Assembly (NCBI RefSeq): GCF_023667495.1 | Contig: NZ_JAMOZL010000008.1 | Location: forward strand, 248,001-312,000 | Reading direction: 5' to 3' | Source of the DNA: Dyadobacter sp. MSC1_007 | GTDB lineage: Bacteria; Bacteroidota; Bacteroidia; Cytophagales; Spirosomataceae | DNA: 64,000 nucleotides | Shown: positions 56,956-64,000 of the stretch, piece by piece | How positions within the stretch are numbered: position 1 is the stretch's first letter | How the letters are laid out: each line of letters opens with the position of its first letter | Program-made: the position numbers and the translations under genes | The notes under the pieces: generated by a model | The model's database searches: none | Seen by the model: only the letters and a program-made list of their open reading frames with translations | What the model was told of the DNA's origin: nothing

Positions 56956-57279
56956 TTAAAGATACTTCCACCAGGCACAGAACCTTCGCTTGGAAAGATA
57001 GTTCAGGTTCCATTCGTGGGCGTAAGCCTCTCTTTCAAATGAAATATGAATATAGGCTAAATAATGTTTTTTGTGTTGGGCGAGCCGGATTAAATATTCT
57101 ACAAAATACCACACATAAAACACAACCAGCCCGAGTTCAAGCTGTTGTTTCAAATGAATGCGTTCGTGGTTAAGGAGATAAGCCGGCGGCGATTTCCTTT
57201 TCAGGAGTATAAAAGGGAAGAGCGCCATTCCATCAACCCGAAGGGAAGGAACATAAAGCAGGAAGCCTTTGATTTTCAT
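56956..57279 (-). CDS. small membrane protein with HExxH zinc-protease motif (107 aa)
   Basis: The motif NHERIHLKQQLELG is a clear HExxH at residues 39-43. A membrane segment (about 50-66, LVVFYVWYFVEYLIRL) follows directly, and FEREAYAHE supplies a downstream glutamate that could be the third zinc ligand. This combination recalls very short M48/M56-like peptidase cores. At 107 residues it lacks the rest of any known peptidase, so it may be a minimal enzyme or a degenerate one. It is in the same direction as the M42 gene, 32 bp upstream of it. No characterised homologue is recognised. Confidence 0.72.
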   Translation of the reverse strand: MKIKGFLLYVPSLRVDGMALFPFILLKRKSPPAYLLNHERIHLKQQLELGLVVFYVWYFVEYLIRLAQHKKHYLAYIHISFEREAYAHEWNLNYLSKRRFCAWWKYL

Positions 57280-57402
57280 AGTGTATGTCGGCCCTCGGCA
57301 CTCCGCGTCCGGCCTTTTTTTGCCAATTTAAAACAAAAAAATTGGGTTGCGAAAGGAACATGGTCCATTCTGCAACCCAACGTTTATATATTCCGGGAAA
57401 TG

Positions 57403-57885
57403 CTATTCGTGGAACCTGCTGATATCCAGCACTTCGAATTCCATCACTCCGGCTGGCACCTTAATTTCGGTGGTGTCTCCTATTTTTTTACCCAAAAGCC
57501 CCTTCCCGATCGGTGAGCCTACCGAGATCTTCCCTGCTTTCAGGTCCGCCTCTTCCTCCGACACCAATACATAGGTAACCTCCATTCCATTCTTGCGGTT
57601 TTTGATCTTCACCTTTGAAAGGACCGAAACCTGGGAATTGTCAATAGACGATTCGTCGATCACCCGGGCATTTGACATAATTTCTTCCAGCTTGGCGATC
57701 TTCATTTCGTGCATACCCTGTGCGTCCTTCGCCGCATCGTACTCTGCATTTTCACTTAAATCACCCTTATCCCGCGCTTCTGCAATTTGTCGTGCAATCT
57801 CCGTGCGGCCTTTGGTTTTCATATCATTCAGCTCATTCCTCAGCTTATTTAATCCTTCTTCCGTATAGTATGAAATTTTAGCCAT
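57403..57885 (-). CDS. greA: transcription elongation factor GreA (160 aa)
   Basis: The N-terminal coiled coil runs from about 8 to 75, with GLNKLRNELNDMK and the acidic tip DLSENAEYDAAKDAQ, whose D/E residues enter the RNA polymerase secondary channel. The FKBP-like C-terminal domain follows, with ISVGSPIGKGLLGKKIGD. GreA stimulates cleavage of backtracked RNA. The length is normal for the family. On the same strand, about 50 bases upstream of the ATG, is a strong hairpin plus U-tract preceded by two more stem-loops and a -7 element. Most transcripts could therefore end before the gene. Confidence 0.95.
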   Translation of the reverse strand: MAKISYYTEEGLNKLRNELNDMKTKGRTEIARQIAEARDKGDLSENAEYDAAKDAQGMHEMKIAKLEEIMSNARVIDESSIDNSQVSVLSKVKIKNRKNGMEVTYVLVSEEEADLKAGKISVGSPIGKGLLGKKIGDTTEIKVPAGVMEFEVLDISRFHE

Positions 57886-57930
57886 GACCTTAATTAAGTT
57901 TTATAGTCTTTAATTTTTGAAATTCTGCAT

Positions 57931-57960
57931 AAAAAAAAAGAACGGCTCTAAGACCGCTCT
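57931..57960 (-). terminator. intrinsic terminator upstream of greA
   Basis: In the minus-strand RNA AGAGCGG pairs with CCGUUCU (one G-U) around an 8-base loop, followed by nine U residues (57931-57939). On the plus strand the same stem has an A-C mismatch, so the structure is specific to the minus transcript. Confidence 0.75.
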
Positions 57961-58050
57961 ACAAGAGTAACAACACTCGTAGTAGAAGGCTAGAAAGTCC
58001 TGTCTTTTCGGTTGATATATGATTTTGTCTTCACCATAATATTCTGTTAA
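57931..58050 (-). ncRNA. possible greA leader RNA or small RNA, about 120 nt
   Basis: It starts after a TATTTTTG -7 element and ends in an intrinsic terminator. It contains two further stems: GAAAAG/CTTTC around 57993-58009 and a bulged AC-GAGT/ACTC-GT stem at 57961-57980. No protein is encoded. Either a free small RNA or an attenuating leader of greA would explain the layout. Confidence 0.45.
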
Positions 58051-58056
58051 GAACGA

Positions 58057-58064
58057 CAAAAATA
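58057..58064 (-). promoter_or_regulatory. -7 element of the greA leader
   Basis: The minus strand reads TATTTTTG, matching TAnnTTTG. A TTG at the standard distance is absent, so the promoter is incomplete by consensus. Confidence 0.4.
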
Positions 58065-58115
58065 ACAATATTTGTGAATGGTAACACCTTTTTTATCCAA
58101 AAGCGGCATCATCTT

Positions 58116-59036
58116 ATGTCTAAACCATTGAGAATTATTTTTATGGGAACACCGGAATTTGCGGTGCCAAGTTTACAAAGTCTGGTTGAGAACAATTCTA
58201 ATGTTGTTGCTGTAATAACTGTTCCAGACAAGCCCGCTGGCCGTGGTCAGAAGCAGACCGCTTCTCCTGTGAAAATATACGCTGAATCGCAAGGCATACC
58301 CGTTTTGCAGCCAGAAAAGCTCAAAAATCCAGCGTTTCTGGACGAATTGAAGTCATTCGAGGCAGACCTGCAAGTGGTCGTCGCTTTCCGGATGCTTCCC
58401 GAAGTGGTTTGGAGCATGCCACCGAAAGGCACATTCAACCTTCACAGCTCCCTGCTGCCCCAATACCGAGGAGCGGCGCCGATCAACTGGGCGGTGATCA
58501 ACGGTGAAACAGAAACCGGCGTGACGACTTTCTTCATCGAAAAGGATATTGACACAGGCAAGATCATTTTCCAGGATCGCGAGCCTATTTTCCCCGAAGA
58601 TGACGCCGGTTCACTGTATGAGCGACTCATGCACAAGGGCGCCAGACTGGTGGTAAAAACGGTTAAAGCCATCGAAGCGGGAAGCTACCCGCAGGAGCCA
58701 CAGGAGGAACCGGCTGATATCAAAACCGCTCCTAAAATATTCCGCGAGACCTGCGAAATCGACTGGAACCGCCCTTCCGCAGATATTCACAATTTCGTAA
58801 GAGGCCTGTCGCCTTACCCGGCCGCCTGGACTACATTGAATAGCCTTTCCTGTAAAATATTCAAAACCAGAATCTCGCCTGCAAGCGAAGATGCAACTCC
58901 CGGTGAGTTCGACACCGACGGTAAGAATTATCTCCATTTCCGTACGGCCGACGGCTGGTTATCCATTGAAGAACTGCAACTGGAAGGAAAAAAACGCATG
59001 GATATCGGCGATTTCCTGAGGGGCAACAGGCTCTGA
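58116..59036 (+). CDS. fmt: methionyl-tRNA formyltransferase (306 aa)
   Basis: The start IIFMGTPEFAVPSL is the family N-terminus. NLHSSLLPQYRGAAPINWAVI carries the formyl-folate-binding SLLP region, with the catalytic Asn/His/Asp arrangement ending in DTGKI (quoted in part: HSSLLPQYRGAAPINWA). The C-terminal tRNA-binding beta-barrel follows. The enzyme formylates initiator Met-tRNA with 10-formyl-tetrahydrofolate. The ATG at 58116 puts the first strand seven residues in, as usual. folA follows 74 bp downstream on the same strand, a sensible folate pairing, but an intervening -7-like element allows separate transcription. Confidence 0.95.
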   Translation: MSKPLRIIFMGTPEFAVPSLQSLVENNSNVVAVITVPDKPAGRGQKQTASPVKIYAESQGIPVLQPEKLKNPAFLDELKSFEADLQVVVAFRMLPEVVWSMPPKGTFNLHSSLLPQYRGAAPINWAVINGETETGVTTFFIEKDIDTGKIIFQDREPIFPEDDAGSLYERLMHKGARLVVKTVKAIEAGSYPQEPQEEPADIKTAPKIFRETCEIDWNRPSADIHNFVRGLSPYPAAWTTLNSLSCKIFKTRISPASEDATPGEFDTDGKNYLHFRTADGWLSIEELQLEGKKRMDIGDFLRGNRL

Positions 59037-59053
59037 CGGATCAACGTGTATAT

Positions 59054-59061
59054 TAATTTTG
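59054..59061 (+). promoter_or_regulatory. possible -7 element before folA
   Basis: TAATTTTG matches TAnnTTTG 49 bases before the folA ATG. No -33 TTG is seen. Confidence 0.35.
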
Positions 59062-59110
59062 ATGTATCAACAAACAAATTGATCTTTGCGGGCTAAAATT
59101 TTGAATCTGA

Positions 59111-59602
59111 ATGCAAGTATCAATCATTGTTGCCGCAGCTGAAAACGGGGCGATCGGTAAGGACAACCAGCTATTATGGCGTTTGCCCGACGATTTGAAA
59201 CGGTTCAAACAGCTGACATTGGGCCATCCGATGATCATGGGACGTAAAACGTTCGAATCGATCGGCAAACCTTTGCCTGGCAGAACTTCTATTGTTGTTA
59301 CCCGCAATGCTGATTTTACATTTGAAGGTGTGCTGGTTGCACATTCCCTTGAAGGGGCTCTAAGATTGGCCCGAGAAAAGGATAACGAGGAGATATTTAT
59401 CGTTGGTGGCGGGGATTTGTATCGACAGTGCCAGCAACTCGCAACCCGGATTTATCTGACCAAAGTGCACACAGTGATTGAAGGTGATACTTACTTCGAA
59501 ATTAATGAGCCTGCCGCCTGGACCGAAACAGAACGCATTGTGCACGAAGCAGATGAGCGCCATGCGCTTAAATTTGAATTTATAAATTATATTAAAAACT
59601 AG
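59111..59602 (+). CDS. folA: dihydrofolate reductase (163 aa)
   Basis: All DHFR landmarks are present: IVAAAENGAIGKDNQLLWRLPDD with the active-site Trp and Asp (W/D near 22-27), PMIMGRKTFESIGKPLPGR for NADPH binding, and IFIVGGGDLYRQC near 100 (first two quoted in part). It reduces dihydrofolate to tetrahydrofolate in the cytoplasm. The length is normal. It stands behind fmt, another folate-dependent gene. Nothing suggests a trimethoprim-resistant variant. Confidence 0.95.
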   Translation: MQVSIIVAAAENGAIGKDNQLLWRLPDDLKRFKQLTLGHPMIMGRKTFESIGKPLPGRTSIVVTRNADFTFEGVLVAHSLEGALRLAREKDNEEIFIVGGGDLYRQCQQLATRIYLTKVHTVIEGDTYFEINEPAAWTETERIVHEADERHALKFEFINYIKN

Positions 59603-59612
59603 GATTAATAAG

Positions 59613-59620
59613 TATTTTTG
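59613..59620 (+). promoter_or_regulatory. possible -7 element before the esterase gene
   Basis: TATTTTTG fits TAnnTTTG 36 bases before the ATG; no upstream TTG at the right distance. Confidence 0.35.
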
Positions 59621-59655
59621 CTTTCCACGTAATCCAAAGTGACTCAATTACCAGA

Positions 59656-60744
59656 ATGCAAATAGCAGTTGACACCCTTACTATTGAATTAAGTACAGTA
59701 CCATTCGATAAACGCCCGGTCTTCATCACAGGCAATTTTTGCAAATGGCTTCCTGACCTGGAAGAATACCGTATGACAATGATAAGTCCCGGGAACTATC
59801 GCTACCAGTTTCCGGAAGACCTGAAACTACCCGATCCGATTGAATACAAATACACACGTGGCGGCTGGGACCAGGTGGAGCTTGACCCGGCAGGAAAACC
59901 TTACGGCAACCGCTTCATCAAAGCAAGCGAAACACTCGTCAAAGACAAAGTAATACGCTGGCAAACGGACATTTCAAAGAAATTGGACCTTTCTCCCCTT
60001 GTCGAGGTAGTGTCTGAGGCTTTTGAAATATCACAGTTCAGCAAAACGCGCCGGATCCGCGTGCTATTACCTCATGATTATTACGAAATTCCCGACCAAC
60101 GCTATCCGGTGCTGTACATGACGGACGGCCAGAACCTTTTCGGGGAAGGGTCGGAATATGGGAATTGGAATATAGATAAAAGTCTGACTAAGCTTGCCAG
60201 GGAGCATAATGCAGGCGTAATTATTGTTGCGGTAGATCACGGAGAAGAGGACCGTGTCCAGGAATTCTCACCTTACGATAATCCGAAATTCGGAAAAGGT
60301 TATGGGGCTAAATTCCTCCAATTCATCGCCGGTCCATTAAAAACACATATCGACAGCAAGTACCGTACTAAATCCGACCGGCTGAATACAGGGATTGGCG
60401 GAAGTTCGGTGAGCGGTTTGCTAAGCTTATATGCAGCGCTGATGTTTCCTCAAACATTCGGGAAATTCATGGTATTTTCACCATCACTTTGGATGTCAGA
60501 AAAGGTCTATTTCGATACGATCCATTTCTTTGAACCTTTCGAGACAAAGATTTACCTGTACGCGGGCGGAAAAGAAGGGGCTAATATGCTTCCGAATATC
60601 ACCAAGCTGAAAGAAACACTTGAAACACAAAGCTTTGGTTACAGCCGCGTCAAGATCAAATCATCAATAGATCCCAAAGGCCAGCACGAGGAAAAGCAAT
60701 GGGCCAAGGAATTTCCGGAAGCTTTTAAGTGGTTGTATTTTTAA
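59656..60744 (+). CDS. esterase-D-like hydrolase with N-terminal starch-binding-like domain (362 aa)
   Basis: Residues about 1-95 look like a CBM20/48-type beta-sandwich (RPVFITGNFCKWLPDLEEY, KYTRGGWDQVE). The alpha/beta-hydrolase part then begins with RRIRVLLPHDYYEIPDQRYPVLYMTDGQN (in part: YPVLYMTDGQN). The nucleophile elbow is GIGGSSVSGLLS, a GxSxS variant of the esterase-D signature. There is no signal peptide, so it is cytosolic. Members hydrolyse acyl or feruloyl esters or siderophore lactones. The sugar-binding-like domain suggests an acylated saccharide, but this is inference. The stop codon TAA lies at the tip of the repeat element at 60745. Confidence 0.85.
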   Translation: MQIAVDTLTIELSTVPFDKRPVFITGNFCKWLPDLEEYRMTMISPGNYRYQFPEDLKLPDPIEYKYTRGGWDQVELDPAGKPYGNRFIKASETLVKDKVIRWQTDISKKLDLSPLVEVVSEAFEISQFSKTRRIRVLLPHDYYEIPDQRYPVLYMTDGQNLFGEGSEYGNWNIDKSLTKLAREHNAGVIIVAVDHGEEDRVQEFSPYDNPKFGKGYGAKFLQFIAGPLKTHIDSKYRTKSDRLNTGIGGSSVSGLLSLYAALMFPQTFGKFMVFSPSLWMSEKVYFDTIHFFEPFETKIYLYAGGKEGANMLPNITKLKETLETQSFGYSRVKIKSSIDPKGQHEEKQWAKEFPEAFKWLYF

Positions 60745-60982
60745 AAGGGAAGAGGGAGGAAAGGGAGGAGGGACGAAAGGGAAGAAGGGACGAAGGTAGG
60801 AAAGGGAAGAGGGGGAGGAAAGGGAGGAAGGACTAAGCGGGAATCAATAGGGACAGGATAATAGAGGAGGGAGGATGGACGAAAGGGAAAGGGCATTACC
60901 CCTCCTCCCCTTCGTCCATCCTCCCTCCTCCTTTTCTCCCTAGTCCTTTCCTCCCTTACTCCCTCTCCTCCTTTTCTCCCTT
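60745..60982. repeat. purine/pyrimidine-rich inverted-repeat element without a gene
   Basis: The left half is G/A-rich (GGGAGGAAAGGG-like units) and the right half C/T-rich. GAGGAGGGAGGATGGACGAA (60864-60883) is perfectly inverted at 60911-60930. The outer ends read TAAAAGGGA on both strands, so the TAA stop codons of the esterase and of hslU are part of the terminal inverted repeat. Phrases are shared with the S23 element at 34343-34913. It occupies the whole convergent gap and may also act as a terminator. Confidence 0.8.
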
Positions 60983-62377
60983 TTAAAGTATATACTGACT
61001 CAGATCCCTGTTTTTAACGAGCGCTGAGAGTTTTTCGGAAACCATTTCGGCAGTGACGATAATGTGGGAGCCACTTCCGATCACGTCGGGAATATCGAAC
61101 ATGAAATCGTTGAGCAGCAAGCTCATTACTGTTTGAAGGCGACGGGCGCCGATATTTTCAACCTCGCTGTTCACTTCGAAAGCGATTCTGGCGATTTCAC
61201 GCAATGCGCCTTCTTCAAATTCCAACTCCACCCCTTCGGACTCCATCATAGCCTCATACTGTTTTGTAAGGGCATTTTTAGGTGTTTTTAAGATTTGGAA
61301 GAAATCAGATTCGGTAAGGCTGTTCAATTCTACCCGGATTGGAAAACGTCCCTGCAACTCAGGAATGAGGTCCGACGGCTTCGAAACGTGGAATGCGCCT
61401 GCTGCAACAAAGAGAATATGGTCGGTATGGATCACGCCATGCTTGGTATTCACCGCGCTACCTTCCACGATTGGCAAGAGATCACGCTGCACACCTTCGC
61501 GGCTCACGTCCGGGCCACCTCCTCCGCCTGAGCGACTGGAAGCCACTTTATCTATTTCATCAATGAATATAATCCCCAGATTTTCAGCTTTTTGAATAGC
61601 TTCAAGCTTTACCTCGTCCATATCGATCAGCTTCGACGCTTCTTCATCCAGCAGGAGTTTGCGGGCTTCCTCGACCGTTACCTTTCTCTTTTTACCACGT
61701 CTCGGCATCATATTTCCGATCATTTCCTGGATATTCATCATGGAAACATCGTCAACGGCACCGCCAATCATGCCTACGTTAGGAACCTGGTTTTGCTGGA
61801 CTTCAATTTCGATCTTGCGGCTATCGAGCTCTCCATTCCGGATTTTTTCGCGGAATCGCTCGCGGGTACGCTGGTTAAGTTCCGCGTCGTCTTGAGGCAT
61901 TTCATCGGAACCATTGTCTGATTTCACCTTCGGAATACCCGAGCCGTGTACCGGCGGAATCAGTGCGTCGAGGATAATATCTTCTACTGCCTGCTCGGCT
62001 TTCAGCTTTACTTCTTCCTTTTTTTGAGTCCTTACCATTCCCACAGCCTGCTCCACCAGGTCGCGGACCATGCTTTCGACATCGCGGCCCACATAACCTA
62101 CTTCTGTGAACTTGGAAGCTTCCACTTTCACGAACGGCGCGTCGGCGATCTTTGCCAGGCGGCGGGCAATCTCGGTCTTTCCTACCCCGGTAGCCCCTAT
62201 CATTAATATGTTGTTCGGAATAATCTCCCGCTGGATCTCCTCGGGACTATTCATGCGCCTCCAACGGTTTCTCAATGCGATAGCGACATTGCGCTTAGCG
62301 TCATTTTGTCCGATGATATACTGGTCAAGCTCGAAGACGATCTGACGGGGTGTTAGACGGTTCAGGTGTTCTGTCAT
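60983..62377 (-). CDS. hslU: HslU, ATPase subunit of the HslUV protease (464 aa)
   Basis: Walker A MIGATGVGKTEIARRLAK is near residue 60 and the pore loop GYVGRDVES near 90. The long I-domain insertion (about 110-240) includes MMPRRGKKRKVTVEEA. Walker B IIFIDEIDK is near 275 and the sensor region FPIRVELNSL follows. The C-terminus LSQYIL fits the tail that docks into HslV. HslU unfolds substrates for the HslV peptidase. hslV is not next to it here, which is common in Bacteroidota. The length is normal. Confidence 0.95.
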   Translation of the reverse strand: MTEHLNRLTPRQIVFELDQYIIGQNDAKRNVAIALRNRWRRMNSPEEIQREIIPNNILMIGATGVGKTEIARRLAKIADAPFVKVEASKFTEVGYVGRDVESMVRDLVEQAVGMVRTQKKEEVKLKAEQAVEDIILDALIPPVHGSGIPKVKSDNGSDEMPQDDAELNQRTRERFREKIRNGELDSRKIEIEVQQNQVPNVGMIGGAVDDVSMMNIQEMIGNMMPRRGKKRKVTVEEARKLLLDEEASKLIDMDEVKLEAIQKAENLGIIFIDEIDKVASSRSGGGGGPDVSREGVQRDLLPIVEGSAVNTKHGVIHTDHILFVAAGAFHVSKPSDLIPELQGRFPIRVELNSLTESDFFQILKTPKNALTKQYEAMMESEGVELEFEEGALREIARIAFEVNSEVENIGARRLQTVMSLLLNDFMFDIPDVIGSGSHIIVTAEMVSEKLSALVKNRDLSQYIL

Positions 62378-62529
62378 TGTATTGGATATAGATTCCTTAT
62401 CAGGATTTTTAATGTGATGATTTGGCAGAAAAACGAATTTTTCATGACGACCTAACGCCGTAAAGAACTATGCCGGTACAAAATGTCATGGTAAAGTTGC
62501 CGTTGGGAAATCTTTAAACCAGTTTACTT

Positions 62530-62557
62530 TTTGTTAGCTGACCTTCGATTACTTTTG
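62530..62557 (+). promoter_or_regulatory. possible promoter of the GH92 gene
   Basis: TTTG (62530-62533), 16 bp, TACTTTTG (62550-62557). The -7 fits the consensus, but the spacing is a few bases short. Confidence 0.4.
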
Positions 62558-62605
62558 TCCCGTCATTATTAATGCCGGTTCAATATATAAAGTATAAACT
62601 CCCAA

Positions 62606-64000
62606 ATGAAAAAAATCCTTTATAGCCTTTTCTCCCTCTTCATTGCCATTCCGACCGTATTCGGACAAGGCGCTCCCGGTGGAAATCCGGTTGGAAACCC
62701 AGTAGATTTCGTGAATCCGCTGATGGGCACACAGTCAAAGTTCAGCCTTTCTGCCGGAAATACCTACCCTGCCATTGCCCTGCCCTGGGGCATGAATTTC
62801 TGGATGCCACAAACCGGCAAAATGGGCGACGGTTGGGCTTATATGTATGATGCTGAGAAGATTCGCGGGTTCAAACAGACGCATCAGCCAAGCCCCTGGA
62901 TAAATGATTACGGCCAGTTCGCCATCATGCCCGTTACCGGAAAACTAAAAATAGACGAAGACAGTCGTGCGAGCTGGTTTTCGCACAAAGCCGAAACTGT
63001 GAAGCCGCATTACTACAAAGTATACCTAGCAGATCACGACGTCACCACCGAAATAACTCCTACCGAACGCGCTGCTCAGTTCAGGTTTACTTTTCCTAAG
63101 GAAGACAGTTCCTTTGTTGTCGTCGACGCTTTTGACAGAGGGTCTTACATTAAGATCATTCCTTCCGAGCGTAAGATCATCGGCTATACTACTAAGAACA
63201 GCGGCGGGGTTCCGGCTAATTTCAAAAACTACTTTGTATTGGTTTTCGATAAAGCATTTACTTTCTCCTCCGCGGTTCGTGGCAAGCAGCTGGCCAAAGA
63301 CACCCTGGAACTGCAAGCATCGCATACTGGTGCTGTTGTTGGTTTTAAGACTAAAAAAGGCGAGCAAATCGGTGTAAAAGTGGCTTCCTCATTCATCAGC
63401 GCCGAACAAGCCGAGCTTAACCTGCAACGCGAACTGGGCACCGACTCATTTGATGTAACCAAAGCGAAAGGCGAAAAAGCATGGAACCAGGAGCTTTCCC
63501 GCATTCAGGTCGAAGGCGATAACATTGATCAGATCCGCACTTTCTATTCATGCCTTTACCGCGTCCTACTTTTCCCGAGGAAGTTCTATGAAATGGATAA
63601 GAGCAATAAGGTAATGCATTACAGTCCCTACAACGGGGAAGTGCGCCCAGGCTACATGTTTACCGACAATGGCTTTTGGGACACATTCCGCGCGGTTTTC
63701 CCTTTCTTCACATTGATGTACCCGACATTGAATGCACACATCATGGAAGGGCTTGCCAATGCGTACGACGAAAGCGGCTTTCTGCCCGAATGGGCCAGCC
63801 CAGGCCATCGCGATTGTATGATCGGCTCCAATTCGGCCTCACTGATCGCCGATTCTTATATTAAAGGCATCCGCGGATACGATATCGAAAAATTGTATAA
63901 TGCGATTATCAAAAACACCGAAAATGCTGGCCCTGTTAGCTCCGTTGGTCGTTTTGGTCATGAATATTACAATGAGCTGGGTTATGTTCCTTATGATGTG
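62606..64000 (+). CDS. GH92-type alpha-mannosidase-like enzyme, N-terminal part (runs off right edge)
   Basis: A signal peptide (MKKILYSLFSLFIAIPTVFG-Q) precedes 440 residues of the GH92 fold. DFVNPLMGTQSKFSLSAGNTYPAIALPWGMN is typical (in part: NPLMGT, GNTYPAIALPWGM). Later marks are GFKQTHQPSPW, FYSCLYRVLLFPRKFYEMD and GYMFTDNGFWDTFRAVFPF. GH92 enzymes are calcium-dependent exo-alpha-mannosidases that use an inverting mechanism. The catalytic acid and most calcium ligands lie beyond the edge, so activity cannot be judged. The ATG at 62606 gives 465 in-frame codons to the last base. No partner SusCD genes are visible yet. Confidence 0.92.
   Translation, partial: MKKILYSLFSLFIAIPTVFGQGAPGGNPVGNPVDFVNPLMGTQSKFSLSAGNTYPAIALPWGMNFWMPQTGKMGDGWAYMYDAEKIRGFKQTHQPSPWINDYGQFAIMPVTGKLKIDEDSRASWFSHKAETVKPHYYKVYLADHDVTTEITPTERAAQFRFTFPKEDSSFVVVDAFDRGSYIKIIPSERKIIGYTTKNSGGVPANFKNYFVLVFDKAFTFSSAVRGKQLAKDTLELQASHTGAVVGFKTKKGEQIGVKVASSFISAEQAELNLQRELGTDSFDVTKAKGEKAWNQELSRIQVEGDNIDQIRTFYSCLYRVLLFPRKFYEMDKSNKVMHYSPYNGEVRPGYMFTDNGFWDTFRAVFPFFTLMYPTLNAHIMEGLANAYDESGFLPEWASPGHRDCMIGSNSASLIADSYIKGIRGYDIEKLYNAIIKNTENAGPVSSVGRFGHEYYNELGYVPYDV

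Overview
The window looks like chromosome from a member of the Bacteroidota, most likely a Cytophagales bacterium close to Dyadobacter or Spirosoma. The signs are TonB-dependent receptors with carboxypeptidase-D-like N-terminal domains, GH127 and GH92 glycosidases, long FtsX/MacB-type permeases with two periplasmic domains, no Shine-Dalgarno sequences before most genes, and several promoters of the Bacteroidota type (TTG, about 20 bp, TAnnTTTG). The genus is an inference from gene style, not from a marker gene.

The left 36 kb is dominated by ten large permease genes (about 790-820 residues; the first runs off the left edge), all on the minus strand. They form four blocks: 1-5878, 12238-17139, 19887-24781 and 24978-32909. 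The last block is headed by the only export ATPase (33665-34342) and the only HlyD/MacA-type adaptor (34914-36221). A sigma-54 activator of the NtrC class is divergent from the adaptor (36538-37908). Upstream of each block, or of the adaptor that heads it, lies the same double dyad, TGTCC-N6-GGACA followed by a second TGTtC/GGAC dyad, at about 6004, 17246, 24898 and 36348. Three of the four have a sigma-54-like TGG(C/T) element 66-67 bp away on the gene side. I read this as one unlinked-operon regulon: one activator, one ATPase and one adaptor serving many interchangeable permeases. This is the most interesting system in the window.

Foreign-looking cassettes sit in the gaps between permeases. 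They are two VapBC-like modules (17404-18020, 29819-30458), a zeta-like P-loop kinase with a small upstream partner (19038-19807) followed by a Kir-type potassium channel, a DUF4143-type ATPase behind 23-bp tandem repeats, and an S23/four-helix-bundle gene framed by purine/pyrimidine-rich inverted repeats. The S23 cassette splits the adaptor from the ATPase. A related element with no gene lies at 60745-60982. Between 7.4 and 12.1 kb are a TonB receptor with a palindromic operator, an ECF sigma factor with a putative anti-sigma partner and matched divergent ECF promoters, and a small Spy-like periplasmic protein.

The right 28 kb is mostly ordinary metabolism and housekeeping: GH127, a LEA-type protein, a ferritin-like DUF892 protein, a PNPOx-like protein, a second TonB receptor, ThiD, a HAD phosphatase, an NtrY-like histidine kinase, two APC-family permeases, a PLC-like phosphodiesterase, a LytTR regulator, a NamZ-like DUF1343 protein, a radical SAM protein, an M42 peptidase, GreA, Fmt, DHFR, an esterase, HslU and the start of a GH92 enzyme. 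A structured, terminated leader or small RNA appears to precede greA. No tRNA, rRNA, CRISPR array or complete insertion sequence was recognised.
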